A stretch of 64,000 nt of DNA from Bin80 sp026708685 (GTDB taxonomy: Bacteria > Bacteroidota > Rhodothermia > Rhodothermales > Bin80): contig OZ241742.1 in NCBI GenBank assembly GCA_965200955.1, positions 3,224,001 through 3,288,000 on the forward strand, in the 5' to 3' direction. The notes under the pieces are model-generated. The model saw only the letters and a program-made list of their open reading frames with translations. It did no database searches and was not told the origin of the DNA. The position numbers were made by a program, and so were the translations under genes. The first letter of the stretch is position 1. Every line of letters starts with the position of its first letter. Of this stretch, positions 36,400 through 45,894 are shown piece after piece.

Positions 36400-37677
36400 C
36401 TATCCAAGCCTACGCTTGACAAACCAACGCTCTCCAATATTCAGCGTAGCCGACACGCCAATAAAGCGGTCGCGAATAAGATTGTAGTTGGTAGACCCTC
36501 GAGTACCTATCTCAAAGGAAAGATCAACCCGGGTGCCAAAAAATAAGGTCGGAAGTCCTAATCCGCCCGTGATCGCGGTGACCACTACATCTCTTCCAGG
36601 GACCGGACTCACATAAAGCCTGTCACGATAGAATCCCAATCGATAAGCTGTCCTGCTCAAGTAACTGGACTGAAGAGATGCCCCAGCCGGGATAAACTCA
36701 ACCCCCATGGAATAGCGTACTCGATCACGAAGATACGTTGAGTTGAAAGCATTGAGTGGTACAGTGGTTGATGCCGATGACCAGGGTTCATAACGTACTT
36801 CCGTACTGATCAGCCAACGATTTTGGTAGGAGAATGCAACCCCACCAAGAAGCTTGGTTGGAAGCTCAAGCGTACCATCGGTTGAAGTCTCTAGGGTGTC
36901 AACATTGAGGCTTTCCCCCAAAGTAAGATTCCTTGTACCGTCAAGGGATGTCGGAAGTGTTGCCGTCAAGGTTGTTACAAATTCATACTCTTCACTATCA
37001 AATGATAGCGTAACGCCAGCAGTGGAAGACACTCCAAACAGACGGGTTGTACTCACTAGATTCGTCTCTAACAAATCCAAACGTTCAAATGTAGTACGGC
37101 GACCCTCTTCAATAATTCCAAATAGAATATCTGCAGTTGCACCTATGGATGCCCATGAAGTGAGTTTAAAACCCAATCCAATTCTTGCCTGATGCAGTCC
37201 ACCAGATCCTTCGTGATTGACTCGATACGCAAACTCTCCTTCGCGTGGTGAAACACTTACCGAATTGTTCGTTGACACTTGGTAGTGAATACGACTGAAT
37301 GGCTCGTATGAAACACCCATTCCCAGTTTCCCAGCGATCAAGGGAACTCCGATCTGGATTGCATTAAAATTCCCTCGAGTGAATTGTTCGCTTCGTCCTA
37401 CGGCATCCAAAGCCTCCAGCCGATGAAATTGTGCACCAATCGCAACCCGAACCAAAGTCTGACGACTCCATGTACCTGGGTTGCTGAAATTCATGTAGTT
37501 GTAGGAAAAGAGTCCAGCACTAGCACCACCCAAAGCCTGTGCCTGACTGGACGCAAACGAAACCAGCTCCCCTACTCCGTATCGAGAATAAAACGATCCA
37601 TCATCACGCCCCTGAGCATAGATGATATTGGTGATGGAAATCAGAGTCAGAACAACAAACAAATGACGAATTGTCAT
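36400..37677 (-). CDS. Outer-membrane beta-barrel protein (YSRYG-type, FadL/PorV-like appearance)
   Basis: 425 residues with a signal peptide (MTIRHLFVVLTLISITNIIYA) followed by GSFYSRYGVGELVSFASSQA, a start seen in a conserved Bacteroidota outer-membrane protein family. Alternating hydrophobic strands run to the C-terminus. It has no plug domain and no enzymatic motif, so it is probably a channel or a secretion accessory protein; the assignment is by general appearance. Its start overlaps the stop of the lipoprotein gene by 4 nt, which places the two in one envelope operon. Confidence 0.65.
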   Translation of the reverse strand: MTIRHLFVVLTLISITNIIYAQGRDDGSFYSRYGVGELVSFASSQAQALGGASAGLFSYNYMNFSNPGTWSRQTLVRVAIGAQFHRLEALDAVGRSEQFTRGNFNAIQIGVPLIAGKLGMGVSYEPFSRIHYQVSTNNSVSVSPREGEFAYRVNHEGSGGLHQARIGLGFKLTSWASIGATADILFGIIEEGRRTTFERLDLLETNLVSTTRLFGVSSTAGVTLSFDSEEYEFVTTLTATLPTSLDGTRNLTLGESLNVDTLETSTDGTLELPTKLLGGVAFSYQNRWLISTEVRYEPWSSASTTVPLNAFNSTYLRDRVRYSMGVEFIPAGASLQSSYLSRTAYRLGFYRDRLYVSPVPGRDVVVTAITGGLGLPTLFFGTRVDLSFEIGTRGSTNYNLIRDRFIGVSATLNIGERWFVKRRLG

Positions 37678-38795
37678 GGAGGCAAAATCATGGTAAGAGT
37701 TGGGGCAAAATCTCCACTGTCTTTAGCATGGAAGAGAATCGCGTCTAGGGAATGATTTGCCGGAGGAGCACGTAATTCAAGATGCTGAATTTCCTGTGCT
37801 CCAAATAAAAGATTTTGAACAAAGGCACTCAAGATGGAACTGGCAAATCGATACGCACCTTCGTCCATGCGTGCGACCGCAATACCAAAAGGCTGGATAG
37901 ATTCATCCATGGGAACAGCAAACAATTGCAATGAATCTGGAGCCGTGCGCACAAAATGCTCTGGCGTTGGGAAATCCGTCAATGTGAAGGCTGGAAAACT
38001 GAAAATCGCCCCATTGATCGGTTCGCTGTCAAACGATTCAAAATCAAAAACCATTTCAATGCCAGGGCCCGATCCATCCTGAAATAATAAAAATCCACTC
38101 GGGGGCTGTGCTGGACTCATCCGGTCAACTTGCGTGTAGGTACTGCTCACCGTATAGGATGTGGTTCCAGAGGCAGAAGTCAATTCAAAGGTTGAGGTGG
38201 AGCCTCTTGTATTGAAGCCAAGAACCTGATCACCAGTAGATCCAACCAAGGCAAAGCCATGAAACGCATTTTCAAAGTCCGTACTCTTGAGATCATCCTC
38301 GTGTTCTTGAATCCAAGATTCAGGCAGATCAATGATGGTCCGATTCCCGAGAACAAATGTCGTTGCAATTGCCTCACTCGTGCGTAAACTACTACTGGAC
38401 TCTACTTCAGATGCATCCCATTCACTTAGAATTTGATGCAGTGTAAATTCTACGGTAGACAGTGTATCTCCGTAGCTATAATCTTGGGTGAAGATTAGCC
38501 TTGCACTGGTAATCTCCTCTGAGGGAGATCCTGCAAAAGTACCTTCGAAATCGATATACCCACTGGCTGAGATCAGTCCCGCCACTGGATCATCAACGGA
38601 TCCAACAAGCACCCTTGGTGCCTGAGCCGTTAGATCTACGCGTGAAGAAGCAGAAAATGATGTCGGAGCAATGGTTTCAATACGTGCACTGGTCTCATCC
38701 TCAAGTAAGTCAAGCCCAACATCAGAAACTGGATCTGAACATGAAGTCAGAACCAAAAGTCCTACGAAAAAAAAGAAAAAAGGAAATGAACGCAT
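37674..38795 (-). CDS. DUF4270-like outer-membrane lipoprotein
   Basis: About 373 residues from ATG 38795, chosen because MRSFPFFFFFVGLLVLTSCS is a lipoprotein signal (lipobox LTSC); the frame extends 17 codons further upstream. After the Cys comes DPVSDVGLDLLEDET and a long beta-rich region with repeated strands (SARLIFTQDYSYGDTLSTVE, GFALVGSTGDQVLGFNT). The DUF4270 label rests on this layout and on its place downstream of a GT5-like gene, a pairing seen across Bacteroidota. Role unknown; surface-exposed or periplasmic. Confidence 0.6.
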   Translation of the reverse strand: MRSFPFFFFFVGLLVLTSCSDPVSDVGLDLLEDETSARIETIAPTSFSASSRVDLTAQAPRVLVGSVDDPVAGLISASGYIDFEGTFAGSPSEEITSARLIFTQDYSYGDTLSTVEFTLHQILSEWDASEVESSSSLRTSEAIATTFVLGNRTIIDLPESWIQEHEDDLKSTDFENAFHGFALVGSTGDQVLGFNTRGSTSTFELTSASGTTSYTVSSTYTQVDRMSPAQPPSGFLLFQDGSGPGIEMVFDFESFDSEPINGAIFSFPAFTLTDFPTPEHFVRTAPDSLQLFAVPMDESIQPFGIAVARMDEGAYRFASSILSAFVQNLLFGAQEIQHLELRAPPANHSLDAILFHAKDSGDFAPTLTMILPP

Positions 38796-38904
38796 TCCGT
38801 TGGAGATACCCCAAAGATCATGCCAAAGAACGCATAGATGGGGCAAAATCGTATTTCAAGACAAAAATTTAGGCGTATACTCTTTAAGTGTGCCTATGTT
38901 TTCG

Positions 38905-39678
38905 TCAGGCAGCTACGGAACGAAATGCATCCTGATAGAGATCGGTGGCCTGTAGGATCATTTCCTGAGTGTCTTCACTAAAATGGAACGATGCCTCGGA
39001 TTCAGGGGTTACCGAAGGAGGGTAGGCGACGATATCTGAGAATTTCGTTCCCAGATCAGATAGACTCATTCCGGTGATCTCCCCATTGAGAGTCAGCTTC
39101 ATCTTTTTGATCAGGTCATTGGAAATGATCGCGTCGGCCTGGATGTGATCGGGAGTATATACGATCGTCTTGATGGAGTCAAAGACCTCTTCGTTAGTAC
39201 ACTCGGTGGAGAGTATCAACGGCAAAAACCCACTAATCCAACCGAAAGCGTGAACGATATCGGGCTTCCATTGCAGCTTCCGAACCGTTTGAATCACGGA
39301 CCGTGCAAAAAAGAGTGCACGGGCGGCATTGTCTTCAAAAATCATCCCCTCCCTGTCCTTATGCATACCTTTCCTCTTGAAATAACGCTTGCTATCCATA
39401 AAATACACCTGACAGCGAGTTCCAGGGATCGCAGTCACTTTGACGGAGAGCGTCTCTGGCCTGCTGTCCATTGGGATCTTGGTTCCACAAAGACGAATCA
39501 CCTGATGGAGACGATTTTTTCGCTCGCTGATCGTACCATAACGAGGCATCATGATGCGGGTATCAAAAGATCCCTCTTCATGCAATCCAGCGGGTAGATA
39601 ATGGGTTAAGGTCCCAATATCACTTTCTTTTGCAAATGGGGCGATTTCACCTGTGACGAATAAAACATTACCCGGCAT
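38905..39678 (-). CDS. Stand-alone GT5 (starch/glycogen synthase) N-terminal domain protein
   Basis: 257 residues that align only with the N-terminal Rossmann domain of glycogen synthase: VLFVTGEIAPFAKESDIGTL at the start, RIMMPRYG, and DIVHAFGWISGFLPLIL. The second GT-B domain, which binds ADP-glucose, is missing, so it cannot be a normal synthase. The ADP-glucose motif KxGGL is degraded to KESDIG. A protein of this size beside a DUF4270 lipoprotein recurs in Bacteroidota and may be regulatory. It is the first gene of a three-gene leftward run. Confidence 0.75.
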   Translation of the reverse strand: MPGNVLFVTGEIAPFAKESDIGTLTHYLPAGLHEEGSFDTRIMMPRYGTISERKNRLHQVIRLCGTKIPMDSRPETLSVKVTAIPGTRCQVYFMDSKRYFKRKGMHKDREGMIFEDNAARALFFARSVIQTVRKLQWKPDIVHAFGWISGFLPLILSTECTNEEVFDSIKTIVYTPDHIQADAIISNDLIKKMKLTLNGEITGMSLSDLGTKFSDIVAYPPSVTPESEASFHFSEDTQEMILQATDLYQDAFRSVAA

Positions 39679-39905
39679 AAGTAGTGTGTATACGGTCTAA
39701 AAAATCTCTGATAAAATGGTAATATAAATGTAGAAATTTTATGGAAACGCTTCCAATGATTTCAGCACAGCACCTAATATACTGCAAAATCCTGAGATTA
39801 CAAAATTTTTGCCATTTTATGTTCAATTCAACTCTCATCATTGAATAGATGGAGCAGTGTTGAAGTTTTGATGTACAATAGCCAAAACGAATCTCTCATT
39901 CTTTT

Positions 39906-41786
39906 ATGCCCAATTCTACGGAATCATTGCGCGAGCATCTCCCAGTTCATATCTTTGATGATGCGATTTTGATGGCCACCAAGGTTGCTCATCATATCGG
40001 TTCGCTCATCAAAGAGCGTACATCCAAGGGGAAATTCACTGTTCTTGGACTTCCTACGGGTACGACTCCACTAGATGTATACAAGGAGTTAATTCGTATG
40101 CATCAAGAAGAAAACCTTGACTTTTCAAAGGTCATCACTTTTGACTTGGCTGAATACTATCCCATAGAACCGGATCGTCTACAGAGTTACTATCGTTTTC
40201 TACGGGAAAATCTCCTGAACCATATCAATGTGCCCAAAGACCAAACCTATGGGTTACCCGGAAACCTGCCTTCATCTGAAGTCGACAGCTGGTGTCAGTC
40301 GTACGAAGAAAAAATTCAGGAGTTTGGTGGGTTAGATCTAGTGCTGTTAAGAATTGGACGCAGTGGTCATATTGCCTTCAATGAACCAGGCAGTTCCAGA
40401 AGTGATCGTACCAGAAAAGTCATTCTGGATTCAATTACGAGAAAAGATGCCTCTGCCCAATTTTACGGCGATGACCATGTACCCCGTCAGGGACTGACGG
40501 TTGGGGTAGGTACCATTCTAGATTCACGCGAGATAGTCCTTATTGCCACAGGGGAAGGCAAAGCAAGAATTATCCGCAGAGCGGTAGAAGATCCTATCAC
40601 AGAGGAAGTCACAGCATCGTATCTGAGAGAACATCCCAAAAGCTCAGTATTTCTGGATCGTGCAGCCGCTGGATCTCTCACTCGTGAACTCACGCCATGG
40701 CTAGTTTACGATGTAGAATGGACCCTCGAAATGGCAAAGCGAGCCATAATATGGCTCTCTGAGAGCGTTGGAAAAGCAATCCTACAACTTGAAAAAGCTG
40801 ACTTCTACAACCATCGTCTTTATAGCCTTGTCTATGCGTTTCCCGATATTGATGAATTATGCCTGCGTGTTTTTGATGACCTAAGATGCAGAATCTATTA
40901 TCAAAACCAACTCCCTTCCAAGGAACGAGTGATCCTCTTTAGTCCCCATCCTGATGACGATGTCATCTCCATGGGAGGGATGCTAGATAAATTGGTTCGC
41001 AATGACAATGAGATGATTGTCGCCTACATGACCAATGGCTCGGTTGCTGTTTTTGATACAGATGTCTCTCGGAATCTGGCTTTTATTGAGATGTGTCTCA
41101 ACGAATTAGGGATCACTGGTGAAGCAGTGGAGACCTTCCGATCTCGCAAGGAAGAACTTTTGACGTTTCTGGAAAACAAAGCACATGGTGAAGTGGATCT
41201 TCCTGCCGTGCAGCATATCAAGTCAGCGATCCGATATTCTGAAGCCATCGCTGGCATTGAAGTCATGGGACTTGATCAGTCACATGCCCGATTTATTGAT
41301 TTACCATTCTATCAAACAGGTCGCATCAAAAAGAAACCTGTAGGACAGGACGACGCAAAAATCATTGTTGAACTCATGAATGAACAGAACCCCGACCATA
41401 TCTTTGTGGCTGGAGATTTATCTGATCCTCATGGTACGCACCGAATTTGTTATGTAGCCATTCAAATGGCATTGGAACAGTACAACCGTGAACATAACGG
41501 CAAAGGCCCAAAAGTATGGCTCTACAGAGGAGCGTGGCAAGAATGGGAAATCCATCAGGCCGATGTCTTCACCCCTATCTCTCGTACCGAGATGGCCCGA
41601 AAAATTGAGGCAATCTTCAAGCACGAAAGCCAAAAAGATCAAGCTATGTTTCCCGGTGCTTACGACGATCGAGAGTTCTGGCAGAGAGCACAGGATCGTA
41701 ATACTGGGACAGCAGAGGCACTCAATCGATTAGGTTTACCCGAATTCTATGCAGCCGAGGCCTTCGTAACGGGTTATTCACTTTAG
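39906..41786 (+). CDS. Glucosamine-6-phosphate deaminase-like protein fused to a LmbE/PIG-L deacetylase domain
   Basis: 626 residues. The N-half (about 10-270) is NagB-like: LGLPTGTTPLDVYKEL (48-63) and IGRSGHIAFNEPGS (150-163). The C-half (about 335-600) is LmbE/PIG-L, with the zinc motif FSPHPDDDVISMGG (345-358) and later DPHGTHR. This fusion is known in Bacteroidota and is thought to deacetylate and deaminate amino sugars, for example from peptidoglycan or chitin. Oddity: where NagB has its catalytic Asp72 (FNMDEY) this protein has FDLAEY (Ala82), and Asp141 is Ser153; His155 and Glu160 remain. Deaminase activity is therefore doubtful, while the LmbE half looks intact. Confidence 0.82.
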   Translation: MPNSTESLREHLPVHIFDDAILMATKVAHHIGSLIKERTSKGKFTVLGLPTGTTPLDVYKELIRMHQEENLDFSKVITFDLAEYYPIEPDRLQSYYRFLRENLLNHINVPKDQTYGLPGNLPSSEVDSWCQSYEEKIQEFGGLDLVLLRIGRSGHIAFNEPGSSRSDRTRKVILDSITRKDASAQFYGDDHVPRQGLTVGVGTILDSREIVLIATGEGKARIIRRAVEDPITEEVTASYLREHPKSSVFLDRAAAGSLTRELTPWLVYDVEWTLEMAKRAIIWLSESVGKAILQLEKADFYNHRLYSLVYAFPDIDELCLRVFDDLRCRIYYQNQLPSKERVILFSPHPDDDVISMGGMLDKLVRNDNEMIVAYMTNGSVAVFDTDVSRNLAFIEMCLNELGITGEAVETFRSRKEELLTFLENKAHGEVDLPAVQHIKSAIRYSEAIAGIEVMGLDQSHARFIDLPFYQTGRIKKKPVGQDDAKIIVELMNEQNPDHIFVAGDLSDPHGTHRICYVAIQMALEQYNREHNGKGPKVWLYRGAWQEWEIHQADVFTPISRTEMARKIEAIFKHESQKDQAMFPGAYDDREFWQRAQDRNTGTAEALNRLGLPEFYAAEAFVTGYSL

Positions 41787-42170
41787 TATAGTAAGGTCAC
41801 CAGTGGAAACGCTCCCGTGATCATAGCCTGTACCGTGAATACACTGAGAATCGTTTCCCCTTATCGGCCCATCAACGCACCGTTAGCATTGCCATCCAGG
41901 CCTTCCTTCTATCCCAAAACCCTCGGGTGATCAACTCATAGATTGAACCATACACGATGGTTTCAATCATTCAATAAGGAATTCTCTTGCCCAGGTCACT
42001 CTCATAATAGCTCATGAGGCTGTTAACGATGAAACATGAGGTTAACATTCTACAATGGAGTCCAATCCAAACATCTGATAGGAATCATTGGATATGGATG
42101 AAACCCAAATTCCTGAAATCACCACTATCCTCTAATGAGGAGATGATCCGTTGAATGATCAAAGATACCT
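41787..42170. other. Intergenic region, NagB-LmbE to msrA
   Basis: About 380 bp. A hairpin at 41941-41968 (GATTGAACCAT and ATGGTTTCAATC, one bulge) lies about 155 nt after the NagB-LmbE stop and may end transcription, but no T-run follows. The two genes converge here. No gene seen. Confidence 0.5.
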
Positions 42171-42635
42171 CTATATATGGCAACTCGCCAACCCACGCTT
42201 TTCCAGATACTGCTGGTGGTATTCCTCAGCAGGATAAAATGTGCACGCAGGGACAATTTGGGTAACAATCGGGCGTGGAAAACGTTTCTGATGACGCTCC
42301 ATGGAATCGATCGCCAGTGCCATTTGCTCTTCTGAATGATAGAATATGACCGAACGATATTGAGTTCCTACGTCTGGTCCCTGACGGTTGAGTGTGGTCG
42401 GATTATGGTTTTCCCAAAAGAGATCAAGGAGTCTTGAAAAACTAATCACATCAGGGTCAAACGTCATAGTCACAACTTCTGCATGGCCAGTATTCTTGTA
42501 ACAGACATCCTGATACGTTGGATTTTCGGTGATGCCACCACAGTAGCCAACCGAAGTATCAAGAACTCCCGCTGTTTGTCTGAATAACAGCTCAACACCC
42601 CAAAAACATCCGGCACCAAATGTGGCCTGTTCCAT
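42171..42635 (-). CDS. msrA: Peptide-methionine (S)-S-oxide reductase
   Basis: 154 residues with the MsrA signature ATFGAGCFWGVELLF (catalytic Cys10), VGYCGG, and HAEVVTMTFDP. It repairs methionine-S-sulfoxide in proteins using thioredoxin. YRSVIFYHSEEQ is also typical. No msrB partner is fused or adjacent. No signal peptide, so cytoplasmic. Confidence 0.96.
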   Translation of the reverse strand: MEQATFGAGCFWGVELLFRQTAGVLDTSVGYCGGITENPTYQDVCYKNTGHAEVVTMTFDPDVISFSRLLDLFWENHNPTTLNRQGPDVGTQYRSVIFYHSEEQMALAIDSMERHQKRFPRPIVTQIVPACTFYPAEEYHQQYLEKRGLASCHI

Positions 42636-42748
42636 TGCGTTTATCTGATAGTTTACCCGTATAACTGTATTCTCAGAACCATGTTCCTCTTGGAATAATG
42701 GGTTAAATTATGTATGTTTAGGTGTTTTTAATCTAATCTACCCGAAAA

Positions 42749-43510
42749 ATGATCTCTCGAATTCTTGCTTTCTTCTGCATTGTCTTTGTTATTGTTCCTG
42801 TTTACGGACAAACTGGGGTTGGTATGCCTGCTCCAGATGGTGCTATGATGCTGTTTGATGGTACACGCGAATCACTTGATTCTAACTGGACCTACTGGGA
42901 AGGACCTCGCCTTGCTGCAGAGCTTCCCATCAAATGGGAAATTGTTGATGATCCAGTAGACAATGGAATGGTTGTCAGCAGTCGCGACTCCGCTGCCGCT
43001 GGTGGACTTTATGGTTCTGCCGATATTGTGACCAAGAAAAAATTCAGAGATTTCCGGTTACATGTAGAATTTTTAATTACCGAGCCTGGGGGAAACAGCG
43101 GTGTTTATCTCCAGAATCGTTATGAAATCCAGGTACTGGATAGCGACTCTACGATCCATGGAATGGCTGCCGTGATCAACGAAAAGACCTCCCCATACTG
43201 GCCCTATAATGGCTTGGGGCAGTGGAATGCGTATGATGTTGTCTTTAGAGCTGCTCGATTTTCTGATGGAGAACGAACCGAACCTGCCATGGTTACCCTC
43301 TATTTCAATGGAGTCAAGGTTCATGAGAATGTGCCTATCCAGCAAGTCTGGGGAGGTCCGTTCTCAGGAATAGATGGTGGCAATGATGAAGGGCGTGGAA
43401 TTACCGATGTCCCTGGTGGCATCAAGTTGCAAGCCGAAGGCCATGATGTTCGCTATCGAAACGTTTGGATCATGGATCTTGATCTCCTAGAACCTGACAC
43501 TGATTTTTAA
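42749..43510 (+). CDS. Secreted DUF1080 (3-keto-disaccharide hydrolase-like) protein
   Basis: 253 residues with a signal peptide (MISRILAFFCIVFVIVPVYG) and one DUF1080 concanavalin-like domain: GAMMLFDGTRESLDSNWTYW, FRLHVEFLITEPGGNSGVYL, RYEIQVLDS, GGIKLQAEGHDVRYRNVWI. Relatives hydrolyse 3-keto-glycosides or bind glycans in the periplasm. It stands alone here; a second DUF1080 gene lies at 51.4 kb in the sugar locus. A dispersed repeat starts 18 bp after its stop. Confidence 0.87.
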   Translation: MISRILAFFCIVFVIVPVYGQTGVGMPAPDGAMMLFDGTRESLDSNWTYWEGPRLAAELPIKWEIVDDPVDNGMVVSSRDSAAAGGLYGSADIVTKKKFRDFRLHVEFLITEPGGNSGVYLQNRYEIQVLDSDSTIHGMAAVINEKTSPYWPYNGLGQWNAYDVVFRAARFSDGERTEPAMVTLYFNGVKVHENVPIQQVWGGPFSGIDGGNDEGRGITDVPGGIKLQAEGHDVRYRNVWIMDLDLLEPDTDF

Positions 43511-43527
43511 GCGAAGACTACTTTTGG

Positions 43528-43605
43528 GATTCTACCACGATTTGTGTGGAATTGATAGTGATGATTTTTCCATGTATGATAAAATCATAGAATCTTTGTT
43601 GCTTC
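43528..43605 (+). repeat. Dispersed repeat, copy 2
   Basis: Matches 7873-7950 in the same orientation (GATTCTACCAC, TGTGTGGAATT, TGTATGATAAA shared; about 80% identity by eye). It lies between the DUF1080 gene and the 3' end of the AAA ATPase gene. Confidence 0.55.
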
Positions 43606-43673
43606 CCTTCCAGTCATTATGTAAACTTAGAAAACCGTCAGAAATGGCATGATTTTCAGGTGCCATTTTCCTG

Positions 43674-44942
43674 TCATTGCTTAGCGTTCCATTGAGGATC
43701 TGCTCTACCTTTACGCTTGTCCTCGTCTTTGTCTTTCTTCACACTGGGCTGATCATCCTTTTTGGGAGGAGATATCAATGACTGCATTGGCTTGGAATGC
43801 AATTTTTTGGGCTTTTGATCAGGCCCTTTATCTTTACCTTTCGCATATTCATTCACCAGCCACGAGTGGAAGGAGGGAATGGGAATACCGTAGTCCCCGT
43901 CTTCTCGCTCATCAATGATTCCGCGCTCAAGTGCTTTATTGAAGAGATCTTCGGCCACTTCTTGGGAGTACTCATTCTCAAGTACATACATGATGTCCTC
44001 AAAGTCTATGGTTTCTTCTAATGGGACATCAGCGAATATTTTTGCCAGAATCTGACGTTTCTTTTTGTTTAAACCCTTTACACGTTTTTGGTAATACATA
44101 GCCCGATATTCTGCGCCTTTCTCAAGTACAAACTTCAGCCCCTCATCAGTCATGAGATGATGGTTTGATTTAAGATATTTCACAGCAGGCTTAATGTAGG
44201 AGATGATATGCTGCGGCCATCCATGTGCTTGTTCCGCGATGCCCTTGATCCAGACATGAGGATCTCCCTTTGCTCTCCCATCTTTGATGAGCCAGTCTCG
44301 GATAACTGCAAATTCTGAATCCTTGTCTAACCGACCAAGTCGCACAGTACAATCACCCGCGATTCGCGAAATTCCCAGCGAGCCATACGCGGCCTCAGTC
44401 GTGCCCAAACCCGCCGTAAGTAGCAAGACAGGCTTTCCCAATTTACCATTGTGAATCACATCTAATGTATCTCTTGCTAAATTTTTCTCCTTAGGAGTTT
44501 CTTTTAAATTTCGTAGATACTGTGCCTCATCAAGCACTAAGATCAGCCCATACTCAGGTGCCACACGCTTGAGTATTCTTTTGGGAGTCGCATGTCCTGC
44601 TACATGTCCAACCACCTGACCCTCAATAAACGTAATCCCGGCCTTTAATGCAATCTCACTATTGATCAAGTAAGCCTCCCCTAATGACTGTGCCATTGAG
44701 GCGGGATTGTATAAATCTTCTATTGCGATATCCGCAACCTCCCAACCGTTTGACTTTGCCTGCGTAGATAGCACATCAAGCAACGCCGTCTTTCCTGCAC
44801 CAGGCGCTCCCTGTATCAAAAAGGTTGTCCCCTTATTCTTCTTGCGAAAGACTTCTAAAGCACTGTTGAATATATCAATGATCTCTTTCCGCCCATGAAA
44901 ATACTCGGCGGGTCCACGATCTAAAATGAAGTCTGAACTCAT
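43674..44942 (-). CDS. AAA-type ATPase of unknown role
   Basis: About 422 residues from ATG 44942 (MSSDFILDRGPAEYFHGRKE); earlier in-frame starts at 44966 and 45050 cannot be excluded. Walker A QGAPGAGKTALL (44-55), Walker B LILVLDEAQYL (133-143), then a helical region (TAGLGTTEAAYGSLGISRIA resembles sensor regions of Orc/STAND-like ATPases) and a winged-helix-like C-part, ending in a Lys/Asp-rich tail. It resembles the single-gene ATPases seen in accessory islands, not a known TniB or IstB. No partner gene is adjacent on either side, so no system can be named. Confidence 0.7.
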   Translation of the reverse strand: MSSDFILDRGPAEYFHGRKEIIDIFNSALEVFRKKNKGTTFLIQGAPGAGKTALLDVLSTQAKSNGWEVADIAIEDLYNPASMAQSLGEAYLINSEIALKAGITFIEGQVVGHVAGHATPKRILKRVAPEYGLILVLDEAQYLRNLKETPKEKNLARDTLDVIHNGKLGKPVLLLTAGLGTTEAAYGSLGISRIAGDCTVRLGRLDKDSEFAVIRDWLIKDGRAKGDPHVWIKGIAEQAHGWPQHIISYIKPAVKYLKSNHHLMTDEGLKFVLEKGAEYRAMYYQKRVKGLNKKKRQILAKIFADVPLEETIDFEDIMYVLENEYSQEVAEDLFNKALERGIIDEREDGDYGIPIPSFHSWLVNEYAKGKDKGPDQKPKKLHSKPMQSLISPPKKDDQPSVKKDKDEDKRKGRADPQWNAKQ

Positions 44943-45050
44943 GAAACTGTAAGTTTGGATGGTCATTGACGACCTAATCAACTCTGTGATGCCACATTGG
45001 TTCACAATCAAGGTGTCCAATGTTTCGCATCTCATATGGTAGATTGGCAA

Positions 45051-45681
45051 TTCTCATATCATTCATGATTCCACAGGGTTTGTTGATGAGTCATTCATGG
45101 ATATTTTTGAACATACGACCGTGCTCCCGAAACCCTGATGCTACGCATGCACGCAGAGAGTCAAAAGATTCGATAAAACCGTATCCATAATCCATGAACG
45201 CTAAAGTCGCTGAGAACGCCACCTATGAACGGGTATTTCGAGGAGAATGGATCATTTTGCACCCAATATTCCAAGGATCTTCATCTTTCGCACCAGATCG
45301 GATAGGTCCCTGAGCAACCGATTATAGTTCTTTGCATGATCCTCTTCTGAGGAATCTGGCGTTCATTTTTTCCACCATGATCCATACCTACACTTCCCCT
45401 ATCCATACCGATGAAGAAGTCTCTCTTTTAGAAATTCGGCGATTGTTTCCACATTCATTTCGATGATGACGGTTGTTTTTGGTCTTTTGATGCTCATTTT
45501 ATCGAAATTGTCCAAAAAACATCAAATTTTGACCAATCTTAACAGATTTTTAACATTTTCAAGGCGAAAATCATGCACCCCTCAGGTAAAAACAAGGTAT
45601 AAACTTTAACTTTTGGGACGATTTTCAACCCAAAAAAGCATTATTGTTTCACCTTTATTAAACGTCGAAAGACACACTAAA
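45051..45681. other. Intergenic region upstream of the cold-shock gene
   Basis: About 630 bp with no gene. The last 130 bp probably form the long 5' leader of the cold-shock gene; a 7-bp hairpin in it is listed separately. Confidence 0.5.
45611..45635 (+). promoter_or_regulatory. Hairpin in the cold-shock gene leader
   Basis: TTTTGGG (45611-45617) pairs with CCCAAAA (45629-45635), loop 11 nt, 46 nt upstream of the csp start codon. Long structured leaders of cspA-type genes act as temperature-sensitive switches; whether this one does is inference. Confidence 0.35.
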
Positions 45682-45894
45682 ATGTTAGACCGTGAACAAG
45701 GTACCGTTAAATGGTTCAATTCGGATAAAGGCTACGGCTTTATTCAACGCGATAGCGGAGATAAAGACGTGTTTGTCCATTATTCCGAAGTCAACAAGGA
45801 CGGGTACAAATCCCTTGATGAAGGACAGCGCGTTGAATTCGCTGTGACCGAAGGATCAAAGGGACTACAAGCTCAGAGTGTGGATCCTCTTTAG
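45682..45894 (+). CDS. Cold-shock domain protein
   Basis: 70 residues from ATG 45682 (MLDREQGTVKWFNSDKGYGF); the open frame extends upstream to 45613 but that part is not CSD-like. The RNA-binding motifs RNP1 (KGYGFI) and RNP2 (VFVHYS) are present. CSPs are RNA chaperones that melt secondary structure. Full length for the family (about 65-70). Downstream, a G/C hairpin (GGGGCG 45939-45944, CGCCCC 45956-45961) may end the transcript. Confidence 0.95.
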   Translation: MLDREQGTVKWFNSDKGYGFIQRDSGDKDVFVHYSEVNKDGYKSLDEGQRVEFAVTEGSKGLQAQSVDPL

